Shown: positions 30,758 through 40,065 of the stretch, piece by piece
Numbering within the stretch: position 1 is the stretch's first letter
Layout of the letters: each line of letters opens with the position of its first letter
DNA from: Rhizobium acidisoli
GTDB lineage: Bacteria; Pseudomonadota; Alphaproteobacteria; Rhizobiales; Rhizobiaceae
Length of the DNA: 64,000 nucleotides
Direction of reading: 5' to 3'
NCBI RefSeq assembly: GCF_002531755.2
Contig: NZ_CP034998.1
Span: forward strand, 4,146,501-4,210,500
The notes under the pieces: model-generated
What the model saw: the letters and a program-made list of their open reading frames with translations, nothing else
The model's database searches: none
Told to the model about the DNA's origin: nothing
Made by a program: the position numbers and the translations under genes

Positions 30758-32110
30758 ATGATACCCAGGGGCCAAACCGCGGTGAGTGAGGCAGCACAGG
30801 AGATCGACAAGCTCATGGGATTGCATCCCAAGGGTTTTGATCTGTCTCTCGATCGCATCACCCGTCTTCTCGATCAACTCGGCAATCCGCACCGGAAACT
30901 GCCGCCGGTGATCCATGTCGCCGGCACCAACGGCAAGGGGTCGGTCACCGCCTTCTGCCGCGCTTTGCTCGAAGCCGGCGGCTACAGCGCTCATGTTCAC
31001 ACCTCGCCGCATCTCGTCAATTGGCACGAGCGTTATCGCATCGGCGTTAAGGGCGGCCGCGGGCAGCTTGTCGATGACGCCGTCTTTGCCGATGCCTTGC
31101 GCCGTGTGGCCGATGCCAATGCCGGACAGCACATCACTGTCTTCGAAATCCTGACGGCGGTCACCTTCATCCTGTTTTCCGAACAGCCGGCCGATGCCGC
31201 GATCATCGAAGTCGGCCTCGGCGGCCGGTTCGATGCCACCAATGTCATTTCCGACCCGGCCGTCTCGGTGATCATGCCGATCTCGCTGGATCACCAGCCC
31301 TATCTCGGCGACAGGGTCGAGCTGATCGCCGCCGAAAAGGCCGGCATCATGAAGCCGGGACTTCCCGTCGTCATCGGCCACCAGGAATATGACGCCGCAC
31401 TCGACGTGCTGATGTCGACGGCCGAACGGCTGCATTGCCCGAGTGCCGTCTTCGGGCAGGATTTCATGGCGCATGAGGAATATGGCCGGCTCGTCTATCA
31501 GGACGAATTCGGTCTGGCCGACCTGCCGCTGCCGCGCCTTCCCGGCCGCCATCAATATGCCAATGCCGCCGCCGCCATCCGCGCCGTCAAGGCGGCGGGT
31601 TTCACCGTCACCGAGACGATGATGGAAAAGGCGATGAATTCGGTGGAATGGCCGGGCCGGCTGCAGCGCCTCGGCGAAGGCCGGCTGCTGCAACATGCGC
31701 CCGCCGGCGCCGAGATCTGGATCGATGGCGGGCACAATCCCGGTGCCGGCGAGGTGATCGCCGAAGCCATGGCCAATTTCGAAGAGCGCCAGTCCCGGCC
31801 GCTTTTCCTGATCATCGGCATGATCAACACCAAGGACCCGGTCGGCTATTTCAAGGCCTTTGCCGGCTTGGTCGAGAAGGTTTTCTGCGTACCGATCCGC
31901 AACAGCGATGCGATGATCGACCCGGTGATCTTGTCGAACGCCGCCTACGATGCCGGCCTGGTTGCCGAACCGATGTCGACTGTCGGCGATGCGTTGGAAG
32001 CCATAAAAGCCGTCCTTGATCCGGAGGGTCTACCCCCGCGTATCCTCGTCGGCGGCTCTCTCTATCTCGTCGGCGATGTGCTTTCCGACAACGGCACGCC
32101 TCCGAAGTGA
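30758..32110 (+). CDS. folC: Bifunctional folylpolyglutamate synthase / dihydrofolate synthase
   Basis: Adds glutamate to dihydropteroate and to folates. 450 residues of the Mur ligase fold. HVAGTNGKGSVTAFCRALL is the ATP P-loop signature, EVGLGGRFDATNV binds magnesium and folate, and DGGHNPGAG begins the C-terminal domain. ATG 30758 is used; a GTG at 30782 would shorten the product by eight residues. The accD-folC-trxA order is typical, but trxA here is on the opposite strand, facing folC across a terminator. Confidence 0.95.
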   Translation: MIPRGQTAVSEAAQEIDKLMGLHPKGFDLSLDRITRLLDQLGNPHRKLPPVIHVAGTNGKGSVTAFCRALLEAGGYSAHVHTSPHLVNWHERYRIGVKGGRGQLVDDAVFADALRRVADANAGQHITVFEILTAVTFILFSEQPADAAIIEVGLGGRFDATNVISDPAVSVIMPISLDHQPYLGDRVELIAAEKAGIMKPGLPVVIGHQEYDAALDVLMSTAERLHCPSAVFGQDFMAHEEYGRLVYQDEFGLADLPLPRLPGRHQYANAAAAIRAVKAAGFTVTETMMEKAMNSVEWPGRLQRLGEGRLLQHAPAGAEIWIDGGHNPGAGEVIAEAMANFEERQSRPLFLIIGMINTKDPVGYFKAFAGLVEKVFCVPIRNSDAMIDPVILSNAAYDAGLVAEPMSTVGDALEAIKAVLDPEGLPPRILVGGSLYLVGDVLSDNGTPPK

Positions 32111-32135
32111 TCGGTGAAATGAAGAATACGAAATG

Positions 32136-32165
32136 AAAAAAGCCCGGTCGAAGCCGGGCTTTTTC
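32136..32165. terminator. Bidirectional terminator between folC and trxA
   Basis: AAAAAAGCCCGG and CCGGGCTTTTT arms with a 6-base loop lie between convergent genes, with A- and T-runs on both sides. Confidence 0.92.
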
Positions 32166-32186
32166 GTCAATGTGAATCGGGCGATA

Positions 32187-32507
32187 TCAGGCGGCGCTGG
32201 AAATCCAGTTCGAAAGCGCGGTCTTCGCCTTGGCGCCGACAGAAATATCGGCGACTTCGCCGCCCTTGAAAATTGCCAGCGTCGGAATGGAGCGCACACC
32301 GAACTGTGCGGCGAGTTCCGGGTTCTCATCGATATTCAGCTTGGCGACCTTGACCTTGCCTTCCATCTCGACGGAGATTTCTTCAAGGCTCGGCGCAATC
32401 ATCTTGCACGGGCCGCACCATTCAGCCCAGAAATCGACGACGACGGGCTCTGCGGATTCCAGAACTTCCGACTGGAAATTGTTGATATCGACTTTCACGG
32501 TAGCCAT
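32187..32507 (-). CDS. trxA: Thioredoxin
   Basis: Small dithiol reductant for ribonucleotide reductase and others. 106 residues; active site WCGPC near residues 28-32, the cis-Pro loop SIPTL, and [10 protein letters not shown] at the start. ATG 32507 follows AAAGGAGCAGCCC. It is 71 bases downstream of addA on the same strand and may have its own promoter in that gap. Confidence 0.97.
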   Translation of the reverse strand: MATVKVDINNFQSEVLESAEPVVVDFWAEWCGPCKMIAPSLEEISVEMEGKVKVAKLNIDENPELAAQFGVRSIPTLAIFKGGEVADISVGAKAKTALSNWISSAA

Positions 32508-32578
32508 GGGCTGCTCCTTTACCTCGGGTGTTGAACCACATGTGATGGTGCGGTGCCGAATTTTCAATGTCCGGTATT

Positions 32579-35500
32579 TCACTTTGTCTTGACCGCTGCA
32601 AGCGCCAAACCAAGCGCCTTTTCGCTCAGCGTGTAGAGCGAGGCGTTCTCGGTATAGACGAGCATGCACTCGATAGGCTTGCCGGGATAGAGCGGCGCCA
32701 GGATCTCGCGATAGATGGCCAGCTGCGCCCGGTGCGCGAAGGGAATAGCTGCCTCTGTCGCCGGCGGCACCCGATTGGTCTTGTAATCGAGGATGACGAC
32801 ACGATCGGCAAGGACGGCAAGCCGGTCGATGCGGCCGGAGACGGCATAGCGCCTGTCCTCAAGCGTCAATGTTCCCATGATCGAGACTTCGGGCTGGGCC
32901 TCGTCACCGAGGACGGCCTGCAGACCCTCTTCGTCCAATAGTTTCAGAACCGAATCGACCAGCTTGCGGCGTTCGGCTTCCGGCCAGAACCGCGCCGCCC
33001 GTTCGGCATAGCGACTTGCGGCATCAGCCCGTTCGGCAGGCGAAATTTCGGGAAGCGCCTGCAGCATGCGATGGATCAGCCGGCCCTTCTCCAGCGACCG
33101 ATCGCTGCGCTCCTTCTCGCCGAACAGCGGCGAAACGACAAGCAAGCCGCCCTCGTCTTCGTCGATGATCGTCCCGGCGCCGGACGGGCTGAGCGGCCGC
33201 GGCAGCTCGGCCTGCGGCGGCAATGGCCGCAACAGGCCGTCCGGCAGCCTCTCCTCGCTGTCGCGCTCTTGGCTGCGGTCGATGCGCTCGAAGCTTCGCT
33301 CCACCCGCGGCACACGCCATTTGATACCCGGCCATTCGCCATCGGGACTGGAGAATGTCGTCGCCTCGACATGCGGATGGTCGTCGCGCAGTGCCGTTGA
33401 AATCATCATATGCCAGGTGTCGTTGTTGAGACGCACGCCGCGATAGCCGCAGACGACCAGCCGGTCGGCGGCACGCGTCATGGCGACGTAGAGCAATCGG
33501 CGATATTCTTCCTCCGCCAGCATCTGGATACGAACGGCGTCGTTCTGAGTCAGCGAGTTGGCGAGATCGGAGACGGGAACCCAGACGGGCATCGGCGGTT
33601 CGTCGGCATCGGTCTCGATCAGGCGAAGTTTCGGCAGATGGGTATGGGTGAAGGCCTTGGAACCGCCGTCGACCAGGAAAACGATCGGTGCCTCGAGACC
33701 CTTGGAGGCATGCACCGTCATGATCCGCACTTCGTTGCGCCCCTTGTCCTGCTCGCGCTTGACCACCGGAGCTTCGAGTTCCAGCGTCGAGATGAAGGAT
33801 TGCAGCCCGGGAAGGCCGGAGCTCTCGTGGTCGAGGGTAAAGGTCAGGAATTCGTCGAGGATATCGCTGACCTCGGTGCCGAGCCTGGCAAGGAATTGCC
33901 GCCGCCCGCCATGGCTGCCCAGCACACGCGCATAGAAATCATGAACCGACAGGCTTCTGGATTGGCGAAGGAACAGCTCCAGCCTCTCCACGGCCGCGCG
34001 GAAGCGCTCGGTGCCGTCGGCGGCGAAGCGTCTGAGATGGTTCCAGACGCTCTCATTGTCGCCGCGTAGCGCGGCAATCGCAAATATGTCGTCCTCGGAA
34101 AGATCGAAAAGCGGGCTCTTGAGCACGGCGGCGAGCGAAAGATCGTCTTCCGGCAGCAGCAGGAAGCGGCCGAGCGCCAGCAGATCCTGCACGGCGATAT
34201 GGCTGGTCAGCACCAGCCTGTCGGCGCCGGCGACCGGAATGTCGCCGCGGCGTTTCAAGGCACGCGTCAAGGCATTGACGAAGGCGTCGCGCTTGCGCAC
34301 CAGCACCAGGATGTCGCCGGCTTCGATCAAGCGCTCTTTGCCTTTGTCGACGATCGTCTCGCGGCCGACAAGCGCGCCGATCGAATGGGCGATCCGCCGG
34401 GCCAGGATTGCGGCCGGCGCGCTTTCCGGCGTTGCATCGAAGGGCGCCGTCCAGTCCTCTTCCTTGACCACCGCTTCCGGCGCGACCATCTCCCAGAGAT
34501 CGACGGCGCCGGGATGTCCGATGCGGCTGGAGCGATGCACGACCGGTTCGCCGAGCGCGCTGAGGCCGCGCGAATTGTCGGGTTCCCTGAAAATATGGTC
34601 GACGGCCTCAAGCACATCGGCGGTCGAGCGGAAGGAGAGTGGCAGCCGCACGGAGGAAAAGTTTTGCCCGCTATCTGAGACGCGCCGCCGCGTCCGGTCG
34701 CTCTCCTCGGAAAAACGCTCGGGCCGCGCTCCTTGAAAGGAATAGATCGACTGTTTCTCGTCGCCGACGGCAAAGAGCGTGCGCACCACCGGCCGGGCGC
34801 TTTCGCCGGAGAAGAAATCCTCGGCGAGCGACTGGATGACGCTCCACTGGATCGGGCTGGTATCCTGCGCTTCGTCGACGAGGATATGATCGATGCCGCG
34901 ATCGAGCTTGTAGTGGATCCAGGGGCCGACGCCGCTTTTCGTCAGCAGGTCGGCGGTGCGGGTGATCAGATCCTCGAAATCGAGTTGGCTGCGCTGCTTC
35001 TTCAGCTCCTCATAGTCGTGATTGAGCCGCTCTGCCAGCACCAGCGCGGCATAGGTCGCCCCATACATCCGCATCAGTTTCAGCCGGTCGCGGCTTGCAG
35101 CGACATGGGCGCGGGCAGCGGCGATGGCGCCCGCCAGCAGCGGCGCTTCGGCAAGCATCGCCTTGACCGTGAATTGTGAATCCGCCTTCGGCTCGCCCTT
35201 CACCGTCAGAAAGATTTTCTCGAGAAACTCGGCGCGTTTTGCGTCATCGCGTTCCCGCCCGGCAAGCCTGAGACCGTAGGCAACTTCCTGCGCCTTCGCG
35301 CCGCCCTTCTGATCGGCAAGCGACAGATAAAGCTCCAGCATACCGCCGGAAAGCTCCGGCAACGGCCAATATTGCGCCGCGATCCGGCTCTCCGTGTCAT
35401 CCGGGGCAAGGCCCAATCTTTCGCGCAGAACCATCTCGATGCCGCCCTGCCGTTCGGCCGTTGCCGTAAAACGACGGATGGCGTTGCGGTTGGCGACGAT

Positions 35501-36130
35501 GTCGCCGAGCAGATTTTCCAGGCCGGATTCGTCGCCGAGATCGAGCACATAGGCGAATGCCTCGGCAAGGCCGGCGTCTCCCTCCGGCGCGGTCGCCGTC
35601 AGCAGTGCCCGGCGCGCATCGGACAGCAGTGCCTCCGCCGCGCGATCGTCGAGAACCGAGAAATGTCCGGCGACATTGGCCTCCAGCGGGAACTGATGCA
35701 GCAGCGCCTCGCAAAAGGCATGGATCGTCTGGATCTTCAGGCCACCCGGTGTCTCCAGCGCCTTCGCAAACAGCCGGCGGGCCTCGGCAAGCTTTATTCC
35801 GTCGGGTGCCGTCCCCTCGATCTGGGTGATCCGCCGGCCAAGGTCTTCATCGTCAAGCACCACCCAGTCCGCCAGCCGTTCGAAGACGCGGTTCGACATT
35901 TCGGAGGCGGCGGCCTTGGTATAGGTGAGGCATAAAATGGCGGAAGGCCGCGCACCCGCAAGCAGAAGACGGATGACGCGCTGGGTCAGCACATGCGTCT
36001 TGCCGGAGCCGGCATTGGCCGAGACCCACGCGGAACGCTCGGGATCGGATGCGATCGCCTGCTGGATCGTCGTCCAGCCGATCCAGGCGCCCGGATCATC
36101 GTCATTGGGAAGCGCGGTCACGTCACTCAT
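32579..36130 (-). CDS. addA: Double-strand break repair helicase-nuclease AddA
   Basis: UvrD-like helicase and nuclease that, with AddB, resects DNA ends for RecA loading. 1183 residues. Walker A is [13 protein letters not shown] near residue 40, IHAFCEALL and [11 protein letters not shown] (motif II) follow, [16 protein letters not shown] and [19 protein letters not shown] are the C-terminal helicase motifs, and VILDYKTNR is the RecB-type nuclease motif near the end. ATG 36130 overlaps the addB stop by 8 bases; an upstream in-frame start at 36190 is possible. It is the alphaproteobacterial form. Confidence 0.96.
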   Translation of the reverse strand: MSDVTALPNDDDPGAWIGWTTIQQAIASDPERSAWVSANAGSGKTHVLTQRVIRLLLAGARPSAILCLTYTKAAASEMSNRVFERLADWVVLDDEDLGRRITQIEGTAPDGIKLAEARRLFAKALETPGGLKIQTIHAFCEALLHQFPLEANVAGHFSVLDDRAAEALLSDARRALLTATAPEGDAGLAEAFAYVLDLGDESGLENLLGDIVANRNAIRRFTATAERQGGIEMVLRERLGLAPDDTESRIAAQYWPLPELSGGMLELYLSLADQKGGAKAQEVAYGLRLAGRERDDAKRAEFLEKIFLTVKGEPKADSQFTVKAMLAEAPLLAGAIAAARAHVAASRDRLKLMRMYGATYAALVLAERLNHDYEELKKQRSQLDFEDLITRTADLLTKSGVGPWIHYKLDRGIDHILVDEAQDTSPIQWSVIQSLAEDFFSGESARPVVRTLFAVGDEKQSIYSFQGARPERFSEESDRTRRRVSDSGQNFSSVRLPLSFRSTADVLEAVDHIFREPDNSRGLSALGEPVVHRSSRIGHPGAVDLWEMVAPEAVVKEEDWTAPFDATPESAPAAILARRIAHSIGALVGRETIVDKGKERLIEAGDILVLVRKRDAFVNALTRALKRRGDIPVAGADRLVLTSHIAVQDLLALGRFLLLPEDDLSLAAVLKSPLFDLSEDDIFAIAALRGDNESVWNHLRRFAADGTERFRAAVERLELFLRQSRSLSVHDFYARVLGSHGGRRQFLARLGTEVSDILDEFLTFTLDHESSGLPGLQSFISTLELEAPVVKREQDKGRNEVRIMTVHASKGLEAPIVFLVDGGSKAFTHTHLPKLRLIETDADEPPMPVWVPVSDLANSLTQNDAVRIQMLAEEEYRRLLYVAMTRAADRLVVCGYRGVRLNNDTWHMMISTALRDDHPHVEATTFSSPDGEWPGIKWRVPRVERSFERIDRSQERDSEERLPDGLLRPLPPQAELPRPLSPSGAGTIIDEDEGGLLVVSPLFGEKERSDRSLEKGRLIHRMLQALPEISPAERADAASRYAERAARFWPEAERRKLVDSVLKLLDEEGLQAVLGDEAQPEVSIMGTLTLEDRRYAVSGRIDRLAVLADRVVILDYKTNRVPPATEAAIPFAHRAQLAIYREILAPLYPGKPIECMLVYTENASLYTLSEKALGLALAAVKTK

Positions 36131-39100
36131 CGCCGCCGCCTTCTTCGGTTTCTGCCGTCGACCATTCGGAGACGCGGGCGAGGTGATCATAATCGCCGCC
36201 GAAATCGAATTGCTGTGCCGGGATCAGCCGCGAGGTGAAGCCCTTCTCGCCGGATTGCAGCAAGCTCACGAACTTGACCAGCTGATCGATCGATTCTTCG
36301 GCGAGATCCATCGCCGATTTCGCCTTGTCGCTGCGCGCCGAACTCTCATTGTTGACGGTGTCGACCTGAAAGCGGCGTCCCGGACGTAGGCGTACATAGA
36401 GCAGGTCCTGCGGAATGAGGCTGCCGACATCGCGGAAGGCGCCGTCGCGCAAGGCTGCCGCTTCGAGCGCTAGCTGCGGATCGAGAAGCACCCGTGCCTG
36501 CGCCGGCGAGGGATTGTAGCCTGTCTTGTAGTCGATGATATCGGCGGCATGCGGTCCGGTGACGTCGATCCGGTCGGCAACACCGTTGAGCCGGATATTG
36601 ATCGTTTCCAGTTCGACGCCGCCCCGCACCTCCGTCAGCGTCTTGCGGATGCCGGGCCGCCGTCCGGCCTCCCAGTCGAGGAAGGCGCCGGCCACAGCAC
36701 GAAAGCGCGGCCGCCACACTGCATCGATATGCGGCGGCAGCTGCTCCATGTCGAAGAGCTCGGAAAGAATGCGCTCCATCGCCGCTGCCGCATCCGGCGT
36801 GCCGGCGACATGGGCTTCGCGAATGAACCGGTCGATGATCGTGTGGTAGAGCGTGCCGCGCTCGGCGGCTCCCGGATCGCGGTTGAACGCATCGACAGGA
36901 TCGAGCCGCAGAATGCGGCGGGCATAGATGGCATAGGGGTCCCGGCGCAGCCGTCCGACTTCGCTGAAAGAGTAGGATGTCGGCTGCAGCGTCAGCGGCG
37001 GTTTCGGCGAGGGCCGCTGCGCCGGGGCCTGGGCCTCGCCCCGGTCGATCAGGCCGGCCCATTGGAGGAAGCGGTTGCCGCGTCCCTTCAATTCCGCTTC
37101 GAAGGTCTCTCCGGCAAGCGCCAGCAGCCGCTGCAGCCAGCGCGAGGCGACCGTCGGCGTCGAGCCCTGGCGCAGCGCGCGCGAATAGATCAGATGGCGC
37201 GTGCCGTTCGCCATCTCGAAGTCATGCGCCAGCTGACCGATACGCCGTTCCGGCGGCTCGAGGCCGATCTCCGTCTTCATCATGCGCGGAATGAAGGGAT
37301 TGTTGGCGGTCTGCCCCGGCCAGGTGCCCTCGTTCAGGCCGCCGAGGATCATCGTATCGACGCTCTGCAGGCGGGCTTCCAGCGTGCCGAAGATGAAGAG
37401 GCGGGGATGGCTGAGCGCCCGCGGCTTCACCGCATGACCGGCGGCAAGGGCTGCCATGATGTCGATCCATTGCGGCCCGTCGGCCTCCATCTGGCCGTTG
37501 GTGTCGATCACTTCGCCGAGCAGCGCGGCAAGCGCATCGCCGGCTTCGCCCGACCAGAGATCGGCGAGATTGCCGTGCGGATCGGCCGCCACCGCTTCAA
37601 GCGAACGGCCGGTGCGTTCCGCCCATTCGGACAAGGTAAAACTTGTCGTCCTCCCGCGATCTTCCGGCCGGTGCCGCATCAGGGCCGAAGCCAGCGGCTC
37701 GGTCGCTTTTGTGACCCGGCGGGCAAGGTCGTAAGCGGCCTCGGCAGCGTCGGGCGCAAGTGCCTTTCGCCATTGCGGCGCGTGCCTGTCCCCAGCCTGT
37801 TCGGCAAGCTGATGGGTGAGCAGCGGTTCGAGCCTACTGATATCCACCTCCGCCACACCGCCGCGCAGCGCCAGCAGCTCGAGCGTCTCGGTGGCGGAAA
37901 TCAATGCGGCGCGGTCGAGGCCGAAGCGGGCCAGCGGATGTTTGAGCAGCGAGACGATCGCTACCGGATCGCCCGGGCGCAGCGCTGCCTCCAGCAGCAA
38001 TTGCAGAAGCGTGCCCTGCGGCGCGGCCGCAAGCGGAGTACCGGCCGAATCGTCGGCGAGGATGCCGAAGCGGGAAAGCTCGGCCATCACCCGGCGGGCG
38101 AGATTGCGGTCCGGCGTGATGAGCGCCGCCCGGCTTTCGCCGTCCTGCCCCGGTCTTTCCAACGCCAGCCGGAGCGCGATGGCAATCGCGGTTGCTTCTT
38201 CGCGCTCGTTGGCGGCTTCGATCAGCGAAACATCGGCGAAAGCTGAAGAAAACGCGCCCTCCGGCAGCTCGCTCTTCCAGGCGCCCCAATCGCTGGTCGC
38301 CTCTGCCGGCACGAGTGCGCGGGACAGGATTTCGGCGCGCCGGTCAAGATCGGCTTCCGGCCTGTCGAGGAGGGTGACGTCGGCACGCGTGAGCTTCAGC
38401 CGCTTGAGCAGCGATGACAGGCCATATTGCGGGTGGCTTCGGCTTGCGGGATTGGCATGTTGGCCGGGGGAAAGCTCCGGCGCCACCATCTGCCAGTGCC
38501 TTTCAGGCATGGCAAGATCGAGGCCCGGAAGCACGATCACGCCCTCGGGCAGATTGGTGACGGCAGCGATCAGATCGGCGGTGGCAGGAACGGAACCCGT
38601 CGAACCGGCAATGATGATCGGCCCGGTGGGCTTCGTCGCCGAAAGCCTAGAAGCTTCGGCCCGCAGAATGGCGTTTCGGTGCCGCGCCGGCGAGGATTTG
38701 CCGAGTTCGGAAAGCCGCTCGGGCCAGAAGGCACTGGCGATCTGCAGGAATTCCGCAGTCAGCTGCCACCAGGCGGCGTAATCGCCGGTGTCGAGTTTCG
38801 ACAGTTCCGACCAGTCGAGGTCTTCGGTTTCGATGGAATCGATCAGTTCCGCGAGGTTGCGGGCGAGCCAGATCGCATCCGCCGGGCTTGCCGGCGCGAC
38901 AAGCGGTGAGTCCGAATGAATGTGGCGGACGATCTCCGGCAGCTTGTTTCGCCAGGCGAGAATGAGGCGCGCAAGCTCCAGCAGGCGGGCGGTATTCGAC
39001 AGCGGCTGGGCGAGATCGATCGTTGCCGGCAGCGCCTCGTCGAAATAGCCGCTGTCGTCGTCGGTTTCGCCGAGGGGACGAATAACCGGCAGGATCGCCG

Positions 39101-39317
39101 AGCGGCCGCCGAGCAGGTCGACGAATTCCGAACGCAGCACGCGCACGGCGCGCCGGGTCGGCAGATAGATCGTTACCCTCGAAAGCGACAGCGGATCATC
39201 GGCCTCATGCCGGAAGAGCGGCGTCAGCCGGCCGTCGCAAAGCGTCGTCGCCAGCGTTTTCAGGAAGGAGAGGCCCGCCGGGATCGTCAGAATGCGTGGC
39301 TGGTGCCGCTCCGCCAT
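36123..39317 (-). CDS. addB: Double-strand break repair protein AddB (alphaproteobacterial type)
   Basis: Second subunit of AddAB. 1064 residues. The N-terminal helicase-like half has no intact Walker A (the expected place reads PAGLSFLKTLATT). MILGGLNEGTWPGQTANNPF is a recognisable family motif, and the C-terminal RecB-type nuclease has ADIIDYKTGYNP. Only one Cys (residue 27) occurs in the whole protein, so the four-Cys iron-sulfur cluster of Bacillus AddB is absent. It starts 3 bases after the murU-like gene and overlaps addA by 8 bases. Confidence 0.93.
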   Translation of the reverse strand: MAERHQPRILTIPAGLSFLKTLATTLCDGRLTPLFRHEADDPLSLSRVTIYLPTRRAVRVLRSEFVDLLGGRSAILPVIRPLGETDDDSGYFDEALPATIDLAQPLSNTARLLELARLILAWRNKLPEIVRHIHSDSPLVAPASPADAIWLARNLAELIDSIETEDLDWSELSKLDTGDYAAWWQLTAEFLQIASAFWPERLSELGKSSPARHRNAILRAEASRLSATKPTGPIIIAGSTGSVPATADLIAAVTNLPEGVIVLPGLDLAMPERHWQMVAPELSPGQHANPASRSHPQYGLSSLLKRLKLTRADVTLLDRPEADLDRRAEILSRALVPAEATSDWGAWKSELPEGAFSSAFADVSLIEAANEREEATAIAIALRLALERPGQDGESRAALITPDRNLARRVMAELSRFGILADDSAGTPLAAAPQGTLLQLLLEAALRPGDPVAIVSLLKHPLARFGLDRAALISATETLELLALRGGVAEVDISRLEPLLTHQLAEQAGDRHAPQWRKALAPDAAEAAYDLARRVTKATEPLASALMRHRPEDRGRTTSFTLSEWAERTGRSLEAVAADPHGNLADLWSGEAGDALAALLGEVIDTNGQMEADGPQWIDIMAALAAGHAVKPRALSHPRLFIFGTLEARLQSVDTMILGGLNEGTWPGQTANNPFIPRMMKTEIGLEPPERRIGQLAHDFEMANGTRHLIYSRALRQGSTPTVASRWLQRLLALAGETFEAELKGRGNRFLQWAGLIDRGEAQAPAQRPSPKPPLTLQPTSYSFSEVGRLRRDPYAIYARRILRLDPVDAFNRDPGAAERGTLYHTIIDRFIREAHVAGTPDAAAAMERILSELFDMEQLPPHIDAVWRPRFRAVAGAFLDWEAGRRPGIRKTLTEVRGGVELETINIRLNGVADRIDVTGPHAADIIDYKTGYNPSPAQARVLLDPQLALEAAALRDGAFRDVGSLIPQDLLYVRLRPGRRFQVDTVNNESSARSDKAKSAMDLAEESIDQLVKFVSLLQSGEKGFTSRLIPAQQFDFGGDYDHLARVSEWSTAETEEGGGDE

Positions 39318-39320
39318 ATC

Positions 39321-40052
39321 TCACGCGAACGCCCGCAGCCGCCGGATCGTTTCCTCCGCTTCGCCGATTGCCTCCGGCGTTCCCACCGTCAGCCAGTGGC
39401 CCTCGAGCACCATGCCGAAAAGCCGCCCGCGCGCGATCGCCTTGTCGAAATAGATATTGAGGTTGAAGGCATCCTGCGGCGCATCGTCTAGCAGCGACGG
39501 GTTCATGACGATCGCGCCGGCATAGACGACGGGATTGGATGGATCGTCGCGGTACCGCGTCAGCCGGCCGTCGGCCGCCATGCCGAAATCGTTCTTGCCG
39601 TTGTGACCCGTCGTATCCTCGATCCTCACGCAGAGCAGCGCCATGTCCATACGTTCGGCATCGAAGAATCCGGCTAAGCGCTGCAAGTTCGTCGGTCGTC
39701 CCGGCTGTTCGCCGATCCAAAAGAGATCGGCATTCATGACGAAAACGTTGTCGCGATCGAGCAGGGTCAGACCCTTCGCCAGCCCGCCGCCGGAATTCAT
39801 CAGCGCTTCCCGCTCGTCGGAGATGATGATGTCGAGGCCGTGATAGGCCTCGAGATGATTGAGCATCTGGCCGGCAAAGTGGTGAACATTGACGACGGTC
39901 CGTTCGACGCCGGCCGCAACCAGCATATCCAGCGCATAGTCGATCATCGGCTTGCCGTCGATTTTCACCAGCGGCTTCGGGATCGTGTCGGTGATCGGGC
40001 GCATACGGGTCCCAAGACCCGCGGCCAGTACCATGGCTTGTCTGATGGTCAT
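39321..40052 (-). CDS. murU: Sugar-1-phosphate nucleotidyltransferase, MurU-like (MurNAc-1-P uridylyltransferase)
   Basis: 243 residues. MVLAAGLGTRMRPITD is the G-x-G-T-R-M nucleotide-binding signature, PKPLVKIDGKPMI holds the conserved Lys, and FVMNADLFW and GTPEAIGEAE follow. In Pseudomonas, MurU makes UDP-MurNAc from MurNAc-1-phosphate in a recycling route that bypasses fosfomycin. Position 13 bases downstream of an AmgK-type kinase domain, which supplies that substrate, is the main reason for choosing MurU over a generic mannose-1-phosphate guanylyltransferase. Confidence 0.8.
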   Translation of the reverse strand: MTIRQAMVLAAGLGTRMRPITDTIPKPLVKIDGKPMIDYALDMLVAAGVERTVVNVHHFAGQMLNHLEAYHGLDIIISDEREALMNSGGGLAKGLTLLDRDNVFVMNADLFWIGEQPGRPTNLQRLAGFFDAERMDMALLCVRIEDTTGHNGKNDFGMAADGRLTRYRDDPSNPVVYAGAIVMNPSLLDDAPQDAFNLNIYFDKAIARGRLFGMVLEGHWLTVGTPEAIGEAEETIRRLRAFA

Positions 40053-40065
40053 CCTGATCCGGAAC

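Noticed and set aside
36549..38246. 565-residue open frame on the plus strand
   Set aside because: Antisense shadow of addB, Arg-rich with no recognisable motif.
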